Part shown: positions 1 to 6,200 of the stretch, piece after piece
Position numbering within the stretch: position 1 is the first letter of the stretch
Layout of the letters: every line of letters starts with the position of its first letter
Source: Candidatus Bathyarchaeota archaeon
GTDB lineage: Archaea; Thermoproteota; Bathyarchaeia; EX4484-135; B24-G1
Direction of reading: 5' to 3'
Length of the DNA stretch: 12,880 nucleotides
Assembly (NCBI GenBank): GCA_003662535.1
Contig: QMYG01000007.1
Coordinates: forward strand, 1 to 12,880
Notes under the pieces: generated by a model
Databases searched by the model: none
Seen by the model: the letters and a program-made list of their open reading frames with translations, nothing else
What the model was told of the DNA's origin: nothing
Made by a program: the position numbers and the translations under genes

Positions 1-637
1 TACGCTGATGCTCTAGGAAGCCCCTAGAGATGAGCGGGCACTGACTTGAGCTGACGTGGTGGACGCTCCAGTCATCGCTCATGAAAGCCCTATAAAAGAT
101 GTGGTTCCTGCTCCAAGGAGTCCCGACGAGTATGAGCGTCCCGTCTGTGGCTGCGAGCATTGGCATCAGCACGTCTATGATTACTTCTTCGGGCGTGAAG
201 GCGGCTTCGTCTACTATGACGAGGTTTGCTGTGTAGCCCCTCAGCCTGTCCTCAGCCATCGGTAGGGCGACGATTCTGCTCCCGTTGCTTAGTAGGAGTT
301 CGCCCCTGCTGGACATGCGTTTTACGCTCCGGAGCATGTGTCTGTTTCTCGCAATTAGCCGTCTTATGCGTGCATACATGAGTAGGCTCTGCCTGTGGCT
401 CGGGCTGACGATGAGTATCGTCTGGTCTGCGTTGCAATACGCCCAGTGAATCGCCTTCACGGCTACGGTCGTGCTTTTCCCCGTCTGCCTACCCCAGCAG
501 GCCACAATACGCTTAGACCCGTCCCTGAGTAGCCTAGCCTGATAGGGGAAGGGGTAGAAGTCTAGGAGAACCTCGGCAAAGAGGACGGGGTCGAGCTTCA
601 GCCTTCTCAGCTCGGATAGTGCCTTCTCAAAATTCAC
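1..637 (-). CDS. terL: Terminase large subunit (TerL), ATPase domain, 3' end outside window
   Basis: Motor ATPase that pumps viral DNA into a procapsid. The 212 visible residues carry the family's motifs in order: an adenine-binding Q-type motif FPYQ (30-33), Walker A GRQTGKST (49-56), Walker B LVIVDEA (139-145, with D143 and E144), and the coupling motif LVGTPW (170-175). The C-terminal RNase H-like nuclease domain would lie beyond position 1 and is not visible. The GTG start at 637 is chosen because an AGGTGG ribosome binding site sits at 647-652 and an in-frame TAA lies just upstream. It is the last visible gene of a five-gene minus-strand block, 32 nt after a small helical protein. The terminase assignment is secure at family level. 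Whether it belongs to an intact provirus or a remnant cannot be told here. Confidence 0.88.
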   Translation of the reverse strand, partial: MNFEKALSELRRLKLDPVLFAEVLLDFYPFPYQARLLRDGSKRIVACWGRQTGKSTTVAVKAIHWAYCNADQTILIVSPSHRQSLLMYARIRRLIARNRHMLRSVKRMSSRGELLLSNGSRIVALPMAEDRLRGYTANLVIVDEAAFTPEEVIIDVLMPMLAATDGTLILVGTPWSRNHIFYRAFMSDDWSVHHVSSSQCPLISRGFLEHQR

Positions 638-669
638 TTTCCCTTTCCACCTTTATGCAAGGGGGTGTG

Positions 670-942
670 TCAGCGTCTACCTCTACGCCTAAACAGTCTA
701 TGGAGCTTCTTCGGAATTCTGGAGAGCAGGTTTGCGATGTCTACCAGTTGGCTTTGACCCTGTTGCTTGTGGGTTATTAGCTTGTAGGTTAGGTCGATAT
801 ACTTGTGCATTACGCCTAGAAGCTTTAGGTATTCGCCCATCCGCATTTCCTCCCTGCTCTTTTCCAGCATTTCCTGCAAAACCTGCCAGCTTAGCTCCAC
901 CAAGTCCTCTATGCTTACCTGCTTTGCCTTCACTTCTCTCAT
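670..942 (-). CDS. Small helical protein, candidate small terminase subunit
   Basis: A 90-residue, highly charged, predicted all-helical protein with no family I recognise. The first 60 residues alternate acidic and basic helices, and the C-terminus is very basic (KKLHRLFRRRGRR). The ATG at 942 is preferred over an in-frame ATG at 978 because GGTGGAG (948-954) lies 5 nt upstream of it and because its ATGA overlaps the TGA stop of the ABC-GNAT gene, which suggests translational coupling. Its position just before terL, its size and its basic tail fit a small terminase (DNA-recognition) subunit. This role is inferred from position, not from sequence similarity. It could equally be an unrelated viral accessory protein. 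Confidence 0.7.
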   Translation of the reverse strand: MREVKAKQVSIEDLVELSWQVLQEMLEKSREEMRMGEYLKLLGVMHKYIDLTYKLITHKQQGQSQLVDIANLLSRIPKKLHRLFRRRGRR

Positions 943-2429
943 CGAAGCTCCACCTTCAGATACTTGTCTAGAGGGCATTTTGGGATGGCTGGATTACGCC
1001 AGAGCAGGTAGACCTTGGGCTGGACTGTGGAGGCGACTTTTGTTAAGACCTTCGCTAGTTCTGTGGTAGACGCCCTTTCCAAGGCGTTATGCCAGTCCGC
1101 AACCTTCGGGTAGGTTTTTCTCACAAGCGTCCTATATATTGGCACGTTTCTGACGTGGCTTAGGGCTTTCTTGGCCTCTGATAGGAGGCCCTCGGCCTCG
1201 AGCCTGGCCAGAACACGCCTGTTGTAAGCCTGTGAAGCCATAAGCTCCCTCCTGAAGCCCAGAGCCTCTAGGAGCTTCAAGGCCTTCAGGAGGTCTTGAT
1301 TCGGCTCCTTCACGGCTATTTTCTTCATTCCTGCACGCTCGAAGAAGGGGTTATATCTAGCCATAACGGCTGAGGTCTCAACGTAGGCCCTGCCGACAAG
1401 CCCGAGAGTCTCCCTGACGAGTCGGACGCCTAAGCCTATCATGCGGAACCTCGGGTGAACAACAACCCTGCTGATGTTCGCAAAATACCTGTTCAGCTCC
1501 CCGAGCCTAGGTAGACGGGAGAAGGCGTAGCGTCTGCCCCAACAGTGGATGGGTGGGGGGCTATAAACTATGGCTCCAGCGACGAAGCCACGCCTGACAG
1601 CCCTAAAAACCCTAAGCACGGGAAACCTCTTTGCGCCACGATAGTGAAACTCGGAAAGCCTCAAAAAATCCGCAAAGCACCCCTCCTCTATGCTTATCTC
1701 CCTGAGCAAACTGCACTCCTTAGCAGGCTCGTTTGGGCGGTACTGCACGCTGACCTCAGCCCCAAACCCCTTCTCCACGTAGACGCTGGGGTTCAAGTCC
1801 TCAAACAAGTCCCTGTGGCAGGTGGCAACAATCAGGCATTTCCCAAGCCTTCTGGCTAGGCGCTGCATGTTGAAGGCGACGACACGGGCTGTGTCCCTAT
1901 CCAAGAGGGAGCAGAACTCGTCGCAAATCCAGTAGTCAGCCTTAGACTCTAGGAGCTTCGCCATCCTATACCTGTATTTCTGGCCGTCGCTGAGCTGCTC
2001 GTAGCTCCTAAGCATGACGAAGGCGTCCCCAAGTCCCACAGAAGCCAGAAGCCTGACGGCTTCCTCCACGTCCCAGCCCACAGTCTCCACAATGGGAACG
2101 TCTCGAGCGACGTCTACGTCTACCTCACCCATATCTACGGCCTCCTCACCCAAGGCACGCCGAATCTCCCTGAGAAGAACGCTCTTGCCAGAGCCGCTCT
2201 CACCAACGATGTAAACCACGTCCCCAGGCCCAAACTCCAAAGTGAAATCCCTGTAGACTGCGAATCCCCTCTCCTCGTCCAAACCGAGGCCAAAGGCCTC
2301 AGAAACCGCAACAACACGCTTACTGGGCTCAACTACGGTCTCAAAAACAACGTTAAATCTGTATTTGCGCCTAGTTGCGTCGTATTTCTTCGCTACACGC
2401 ACCCTAAAATGTGGAGGAAGCCTCTTCAT
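939..2429 (-). CDS. ABC-type ATPase fused to GNAT acetyltransferase domain (COG2401-like)
   Basis: A soluble two-domain protein of 496 residues counted from the ATG at 2429. The N-terminal ABC ATPase shows Walker A GESGSGKS (76-83), signature LSDGQ (146-150), Walker B ending CDEF (169-172), a D-loop LLDRD (175-179) and an H-loop ATCH (202-205). The second half has a GNAT acetyl-CoA-binding motif, VVVHPRFRMIGLGVRL (322-337), and a C-terminal GNAT element, YNPFFERAGM (359-368), followed by about 128 helical residues. No membrane segments are present, so it is not a transporter. AGGTGG (2442-2447) overlaps the stop of the preceding gene and supports this ATG; a TTG at 2465 in the same frame (508 aa) is the alternative. 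The architecture matches the archaeal 'ABC ATPase fused to predicted acetyltransferase' family, whose substrate is unknown to me. Its place between small viral-type genes and terminase genes points to a viral or packaging-linked role. Confidence 0.85.
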   Translation of the reverse strand: MKRLPPHFRVRVAKKYDATRRKYRFNVVFETVVEPSKRVVAVSEAFGLGLDEERGFAVYRDFTLEFGPGDVVYIVGESGSGKSVLLREIRRALGEEAVDMGEVDVDVARDVPIVETVGWDVEEAVRLLASVGLGDAFVMLRSYEQLSDGQKYRYRMAKLLESKADYWICDEFCSLLDRDTARVVAFNMQRLARRLGKCLIVATCHRDLFEDLNPSVYVEKGFGAEVSVQYRPNEPAKECSLLREISIEEGCFADFLRLSEFHYRGAKRFPVLRVFRAVRRGFVAGAIVYSPPPIHCWGRRYAFSRLPRLGELNRYFANISRVVVHPRFRMIGLGVRLVRETLGLVGRAYVETSAVMARYNPFFERAGMKKIAVKEPNQDLLKALKLLEALGFRRELMASQAYNRRVLARLEAEGLLSEAKKALSHVRNVPIYRTLVRKTYPKVADWHNALERASTTELAKVLTKVASTVQPKVYLLWRNPAIPKCPLDKYLKVELR

Positions 2430-2445
2430 CCGCTCAGCATCCCAC

Positions 2446-2733
2446 CTAAGAGTATAGGTTTCCAAGGAAGGAGCCTGTGATTCCGCTGGCTAGGGCGACG
2501 ATGGCGCTGAGAATTAGGTCGTTTAGCTCCCCGAAGAGCAGTAGGTAGAGGGCTTCTAGGACGAAGAGGAAAGACAGGGCGACTACGGCGACTATGATTG
2601 CGTATATGAACCTTCTGCTCGGTTTGAGCACAATTATTGTCGTCTTTCTCCCAGTGGGCGTTAGTAGCTGGGTTGGGATTCTCAGTTTTCTCGTCAGCTT
2701 TTTCTCAAGCCAGCTCGCTATAGCTTCAGCCAT
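2446..2733 (-). CDS. Small protein with two predicted membrane segments
   Basis: A 95-residue protein. A basic, amphipathic N-terminus (residues 1-41) is followed by two hydrophobic stretches, about 44-67 (YAIIVAVVALSFLFVLEALY and a few more residues) and about 75-93 (LSAIVALASGITGSFLGNL), with only a short acidic link between them. The start ATG at 2733 has a strong GGGGAGGAGG ribosome binding site. It overlaps the upstream gene by 16 nt and the possible TTG start of the ABC-GNAT gene, so it clearly belongs to the operon. Size, hairpin topology and the packaging-gene context recall holins or small virion membrane proteins. That is inference only; no family is recognised. Confidence 0.75.
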   Translation of the reverse strand: MAEAIASWLEKKLTRKLRIPTQLLTPTGRKTTIIVLKPSRRFIYAIIVAVVALSFLFVLEALYLLLFGELNDLILSAIVALASGITGSFLGNLYS

Positions 2734-3128
2734 CCAGCCCTCCTCCCCTTCTTCAACCGCTTGAGAGGCGTAGACTCTAGGCGTGAAACCATCTTCCGTA
2801 TGGTGGTCTTCCGCACCTGACCACGGCTAACCAGCCTAATGTGCTCAATCATGCCTAACGGAATGCAGTTGTAGTGGAACTCAACGTCCAAGACGATTTC
2901 CTTGGCGATGACTATGTGCTTCGTCCTAGAACCCTTCACTCCTAGGAAGTATCCGAGGCTCACCACCGGGGTGTCGTATTCCCTGTCGCTCTTCGGGAGC
3001 CCCTGCAGCGCTTCTGAGGCGTCTAGCCAGCGAACCTCCACTATGTCCCCGATTTCGAGGCTCGCCAGAACCTCCCCCAAATCTCCACCTTGACCCAGTT
3101 TCCCGTCTACCTCTAGCTTTCTCCGCAT
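2718..3128 (-). CDS. Unknown 136-aa protein, beta-rich with basic helical tail
   Basis: Not recognised. Residues about 24-102 look like a compact beta-barrel domain: an opening GDIVEVRWLDASE (27-39), then alternating hydrophobic strands (VVSLGYFLGVKG, HIVIAKEIVLDV, NCIPLGMIEHIRLV). The last 30 residues are strongly basic. The GDIV-type opening resembles small SH3- or Sm-like barrels, but this is a shape impression only. It is the first gene of the minus-strand block, and the 66-bp space upstream holds a TATA-like box. The ATG at 3128 lacks a convincing ribosome binding site, so a leaderless or near-leaderless transcript is possible. The basic tail would suit nucleic-acid binding. Confidence 0.72.
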   Translation of the reverse strand: MRRKLEVDGKLGQGGDLGEVLASLEIGDIVEVRWLDASEALQGLPKSDREYDTPVVSLGYFLGVKGSRTKHIVIAKEIVLDVEFHYNCIPLGMIEHIRLVSRGQVRKTTIRKMVSRLESTPLKRLKKGRRAGWLKL

Positions 3129-3194
3129 TTCCCATCAGGGAAAAAGCGGGAAACTTGGAAAAATATGGGTTTAATTCTTTAATTCTCAGCTTCG
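3129..3194 (-). promoter_or_regulatory. AT-rich spacer: probable terminator/promoter between aldolase-Fae gene and viral-type block
   Basis: This spacer separates the stop of the aldolase-Fae gene from the first gene of the packaging block. On the minus strand it has two direct copies of GAATTAAA (3170-3177 and 3178-3185), then ATATTT (3161-3166) about 35 nt before the ATG, which is the right distance for an archaeal TATA box. Two T5 runs (around 3157-3164 and 3141-3145) could also serve as oligo-T terminators for the upstream operon. No tRNA or obvious attachment site is seen. Confidence 0.4.
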
Positions 3195-4691
3195 CTAAGG
3201 CTCGTACCTGAACGGGTGCCTCGCCGACTCCTTGCGCTCCGTTAGTTCGCCCAGCGTCGGCCTACACTCTATAGCCTTCTTCAGGGCGTGGTTCACAGCC
3301 TTGTAGTTGTTCAGCATTATTCTCGTAGGATTGCAGGCGGTCGGATGAACGAAAACGTGCACGATAATGACAATCTCGTCTACCATATCCTTTGGTATGA
3401 GGCCTCTCTCAACAGCCTCGACAATCGCCCTAGCAACACCCTCCATGGCCGGCCCATAGACAAGCTTGGCGTGGCGCTCAGTCCGTATAGTGACAGTTGG
3501 AACCATCAGGGTTCTGGGCTTTACCTCCACGCCGTTGAGCTGAACTATGCGTGGCTCGTGGCCAGGCCTAGGATTCCTCAGGGCCTCCTCGAAGGCCTCG
3601 CCGACTGGGCCGTTCTTGGAGCCCAGAATCAAGTCTACGTGGGCTACGTCAGCTGTGCTCGGGGAGGTGAAGGCCTCCCCAACCCTAAGCAAAAGCCCAG
3701 TAATTCTCGGCAGCGTATACGGTATGGCTGGGTATTCGCTCGTGAAGATTCGGCCTGGCTCAAGCTCGAATTCTGTGGTTCTCCTCGGTATGCGTCCGTA
3801 GCCCTCCAGCCTCCTACGCATCTCATCCTCAACCTCGTAGGGGCAGAAGCCACCAATCATCAGCGGCCTCCTGGCGCTGCCCACATCCCTACCCATCATC
3901 CACAGGACACGCTTCACGATCAGGGGGCCGCCGAAGCGGGCAACGAAGCGGAAAATCGTCTGATACTGCCTCTGAAGCTCCCTCGCCCTGTCTAGGTCGT
4001 GCCTCTCCTTAATCGCCCTGTAAATCTCCACAAGCACGTCTGGAACGATGTTCGCAGAGGCCAGAAGCACACCGTCGGCTCCAGCGGCTAGGGCGGCTGA
4101 GGCAATCTCGTCGTGGCCGCAGATGAGCGAAATCACGCCGTGAAGCTTCTCGATGAGCGTCATGAAGTAGGGCATGTTCCCAGACGAATCCTTTATCCCA
4201 ACAACGTTGCTTATGTTCTTAGCCAAGCCCTCGACAACCCACCAAGGAATCCACACGCCCGTAACCTGAGGAATATTGTATAATACGATCGGTAGGTCTA
4301 CGGAGCTGGCTATGCGTTCGTAGTGCTCGTAGACCTCCTTGTCCATCGCATGCAGGTAGAAAGGCGTAACGATGAGTGCGGCGTCTGCTCCAGCGTCTTC
4401 TGCGTATTTCGTGAGTTCTATCGCCATCTGGGTTGAGGCGTCTCCTGTCCCGGCGATTACGGGGACTCTGCCATTCACTTGGTCTATGACTATGTCGTAG
4501 ACTTTCTTGCGCTCTTCGGGCGTCATGTTCACGAATTCTCCCGTCGTCCCGCAGGGGGAGACAGCTGAGACGCCGGCCTCAATAACGTAGTCCACCAAGC
4601 TTCTCAGGGCTTCCTCGTCGATCTCCATCTTCGCATTGAAGGGCGTTACCAGTGCAGGAATAACCCCTTTAGGCAGAAACTTCTTCTCCAT
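3195..4691 (-). CDS. Bifunctional DapA-family aldolase / formaldehyde-activating enzyme (Fae) fusion, Fae site intact
   Basis: 498 residues. Residues 1-300 form a class I aldolase barrel of the DapA/KDG-aldolase/NAL family: CGTTGE (47-52), the tyrosine motif YNIPQVTG (138-145) and the Schiff-base lysine in GIKDSSG (K167). The arginine that true dihydrodipicolinate synthases use to bind aspartate semialdehyde (R138 in E. coli) is V143 here, so lysine synthesis is unlikely. After a linker (300-330), residues 330-498 match Fae end to end: VGEAF, the catalytic histidine in VAHVDL (H351), KPRTLMVPTVTI, VYGPAMEGVARAIVEAVE and the Fae tail SARHPF. Fae condenses formaldehyde with tetrahydromethanopterin. 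The ATG at 4691 is chosen over a GTG at 4700 because GAGGTGAG (4696-4703) lies just upstream, overlapping the stop of the preceding paralogue. The domain calls are strong. The combined reaction, pyruvate/formaldehyde aldol chemistry coupled to C1 transfer, is inferred. Confidence 0.88.
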   Translation of the reverse strand: MEKKFLPKGVIPALVTPFNAKMEIDEEALRSLVDYVIEAGVSAVSPCGTTGEFVNMTPEERKKVYDIVIDQVNGRVPVIAGTGDASTQMAIELTKYAEDAGADAALIVTPFYLHAMDKEVYEHYERIASSVDLPIVLYNIPQVTGVWIPWWVVEGLAKNISNVVGIKDSSGNMPYFMTLIEKLHGVISLICGHDEIASAALAAGADGVLLASANIVPDVLVEIYRAIKERHDLDRARELQRQYQTIFRFVARFGGPLIVKRVLWMMGRDVGSARRPLMIGGFCPYEVEDEMRRRLEGYGRIPRRTTEFELEPGRIFTSEYPAIPYTLPRITGLLLRVGEAFTSPSTADVAHVDLILGSKNGPVGEAFEEALRNPRPGHEPRIVQLNGVEVKPRTLMVPTVTIRTERHAKLVYGPAMEGVARAIVEAVERGLIPKDMVDEIVIIVHVFVHPTACNPTRIMLNNYKAVNHALKKAIECRPTLGELTERKESARHPFRYEP

Positions 4692-4695
4692 CTTT

Positions 4696-4703
4696 CTCAC
4701 CTC
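4696..4703 (-). promoter_or_regulatory. Ribosome binding site deciding the start at 4691
   Basis: GAGGTGAG on the minus strand, 4 nt before the ATG at 4691. It overlaps the TGA stop (4702-4704) of the upstream paralogue and swallows the competing GTG at 4700, so the two aldolase-Fae genes are probably translationally coupled. Confidence 0.65.
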
Positions 4704-6099
4704 ACTGCCTCATCTTCCTCAGGGCCGTCATGGCGGCGGCGTAGGTGTTCGTGTATATGGCTCTCCTGTCTACCGCATCTGGGTCTACGCTCACTTCCAC
4801 GAGGGCGACATCACGCTCCATGGACTCCATCGTGAGTATGCCCTCCTCCACGGCGTCCTGCACGGCCCTGGCGATGGCCGCCTGCACGGGCCCGTAAACC
4901 ATGCTCGCCTGACGCATATTCCTAATCTCTACTGATGGTAGGATGAGCGTTGGCGGTCTAGCCATCAGGTTTGGCTCCAAAACAGCTAGGAGGGCCTCGT
5001 GGCCAGGCTCGAGGCAGGCGAAGGCCTTAGCCCAAGCGCGGCCGATGGGGCCGTCCTTCGAGCCGATGGCAATCCTCACTGAGACCCGCTCCCTTCTCTC
5101 GCCAGCAGAACCCTCCCAAACGCTCACGGCGAAACTGCTCCCAACAGGGACGCCGAGCTCCTCGAGCAATCGCCTCTCCTTCCTTTCTGGGGCCACAGCC
5201 TCAAGCTTCCCGAGCTTCTCCAGCTCCAGCCTGAGCTCTTCTCTGACCTCCCAGCTGAGGCTTCCTCCGCTCACTAGGGGTCTGCGTGTCTTTCCGACCT
5301 TAATCCCCATCATGTTTAGGGCGGCCTTCACTGGTATGGCTCCGCCGTGCCTGACTATTATTCTTGCGAGCTTCTGGACACGCATCTGAAGCCTCCTCGC
5401 CTCGCCTAAGTCCCAGCGCTTTATGGCGTTGTAGACCCTCACCCAGATGTCTGGGATGATGTTCGCTGAGGCGAGTATGGCACCCTTAGCGCCAGCCGCC
5501 AAAGCAGGCATGACTACTTCGTCGTGTCCGCAGAGCACGTTTATCTTGTCCCCAACCCTGTCTAGGAGTTCTAGCGTGTAGGGTAGGTGCCCGCTGCTGT
5601 CTTTCAGGGCGACGACGTTGCTTATTTCTGCGAGGTCTTCCACCACTTCTCGGCTGAGGAAGCCTCCAGTGCACTGTGGAATGTTGTAGAGGACGACGCT
5701 TATGTCTATGGAGGAGGCGACCTCGTAGAAGTGCTGATAGGCGCCCTTATCCGCTGGCCTCAGGTAGTAGGGCAGAACCACGAGGACGGCGTCTGCTCCG
5801 GCGTCCTCAGCGTGCTTAGCAAGCTTAACCGCCATCTTGGTTGAGCTTGACCCCGTTCCAGCGATGACCGGGACTTTTCCGTTGGCCTGGTCTATCACTA
5901 TTTCTAGGGCTTTTTTTCGTTCCTCTTCACGCATGTAGACGAATTCTCCCGTTGTCCCGCAGGGAACTAAGCCTGAGACCCCGCCCTCAATCACGTAGTC
6001 TACGAGCCTTCTGAGGGCTTCCTCGTCTATGCCTGTTCCATCCTTGGTGAAGGGTGTGATTAGTGCGGGGAAAATTCCTTCAGGCCTGAATGTGCCCAA
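4702..6099 (-). CDS. DapA-family aldolase fused to a Fae-like domain lacking the catalytic histidine
   Basis: 465 residues, a tandem paralogue of the next gene. The N-terminal barrel keeps the class I aldolase signature: CGTTGE (47-52), YNIPQCTG (138-145) and Schiff-base K166 in ALKDSSG. The DHDPS-specific arginine is replaced by C143. The C-terminal 145 residues are recognisably Fae (PPTLILPSVEI, VYGPVQAAIARAVQDAVEEGI), but the catalytic AHxDL segment reads RVSVRIAIG (338-346), so histidine becomes S340 and aspartate becomes R342. The family's C-terminal SA(T/R)HPF tail is missing. This domain is therefore probably inactive in formaldehyde activation, and may be structural or regulatory or may bind a different pterin. 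The TTG start at 6099 is supported by GGTGG at 6106-6110 and by a TATA-like box at 6131-6141. The gene opens a two-gene operon, with 10 nt to the next start. Confidence 0.86.
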   Translation of the reverse strand: MGTFRPEGIFPALITPFTKDGTGIDEEALRRLVDYVIEGGVSGLVPCGTTGEFVYMREEERKKALEIVIDQANGKVPVIAGTGSSSTKMAVKLAKHAEDAGADAVLVVLPYYLRPADKGAYQHFYEVASSIDISVVLYNIPQCTGGFLSREVVEDLAEISNVVALKDSSGHLPYTLELLDRVGDKINVLCGHDEVVMPALAAGAKGAILASANIIPDIWVRVYNAIKRWDLGEARRLQMRVQKLARIIVRHGGAIPVKAALNMMGIKVGKTRRPLVSGGSLSWEVREELRLELEKLGKLEAVAPERKERRLLEELGVPVGSSFAVSVWEGSAGERRERVSVRIAIGSKDGPIGRAWAKAFACLEPGHEALLAVLEPNLMARPPTLILPSVEIRNMRQASMVYGPVQAAIARAVQDAVEEGILTMESMERDVALVEVSVDPDAVDRRAIYTNTYAAAMTALRKMRQ

Positions 6100-6105
6100 C
6101 TATGT

Positions 6106-6110
6106 CCACC
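6106..6110 (-). promoter_or_regulatory. Ribosome binding site for the TTG start at 6099
   Basis: GGTGG on the minus strand, 6 nt before TTG. It supports a non-ATG start at 6099, where no ATG is available near the conserved N-terminus of the barrel. Confidence 0.6.
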
Positions 6111-6130
6111 AATAATCCCTAGCCTAACCA

Positions 6131-6141
6131 GTATTTATTAA
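6131..6141 (-). promoter_or_regulatory. TATA-like box for the aldolase-Fae operon
   Basis: TTAATAAATAC on the minus strand, centred about 36 nt upstream of the TTG start at 6099. This is the spacing expected for an archaeal TATA box with a very short leader. It is the most AT-rich stretch in this 101-bp spacer. Confidence 0.5.
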
Positions 6142-6151
6142 TGTCTAGTCC

Positions 6152-6195
6152 CTGCGGCTAAAGACGAAAAAGGGGGTGAAAAGGGTTAGCCGTAG
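6152..6195 (-). terminator. Hairpin with oligo-T loop after the U32-like gene
   Basis: The arms CTGCGGCTAA (6152-6161) and TTAGCCGTAG (6186-6195) are inverted repeats with 9 of 10 positions paired, and the inner CGGCTAA/TTAGCCG is perfect. The 24-nt loop reads, on the minus strand, CCCTTTTCACCCCCTTTTTCG, so oligo-T runs lie inside the loop. It starts 5 nt past the stop of the U32-like gene and ends 10 nt before the TATA-like box of the aldolase-Fae operon. A terminator for the upstream gene is the simplest reading. A regulatory hairpin or protein-binding operator is possible. Confidence 0.45.
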
Positions 6196-6200
6196 CCTCT

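Noticed and set aside
56..265. A short plus-strand open frame at the window start
   Set aside because: Antisense to the terminase ATPase domain between Walker A and the coupling motif, which is clearly the real gene.
939..2429. ABC transporter ATPase subunit
   Set aside because: No permease or binding-protein gene is adjacent, the C-terminal half is a GNAT domain, and the neighbours are viral-type genes.
1..3128. CRISPR array, toxin-antitoxin pair or known defence system
   Set aside because: No regularly spaced repeats and no Cas, toxin or defence-domain signature; the terminase gives a better explanation of this block.
3288..3995. A 235-codon open frame on the plus strand antisense to the aldolase-Fae gene
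   Set aside because: It lies fully inside a gene with clear domain motifs on the other strand, has no recognisable motif, and reflects the codon pattern of the opposite strand.
3195..4691. Dihydrodipicolinate synthase (lysine biosynthesis) as the function
   Set aside because: The substrate-binding arginine is missing, the protein is about 200 residues too long because of the Fae domain, and no lysine-pathway genes are nearby.
4943..5389. A 148-codon plus-strand open frame
   Set aside because: Serine- and proline-rich shadow of the upstream aldolase-Fae gene; no ribosome binding site or family resemblance.
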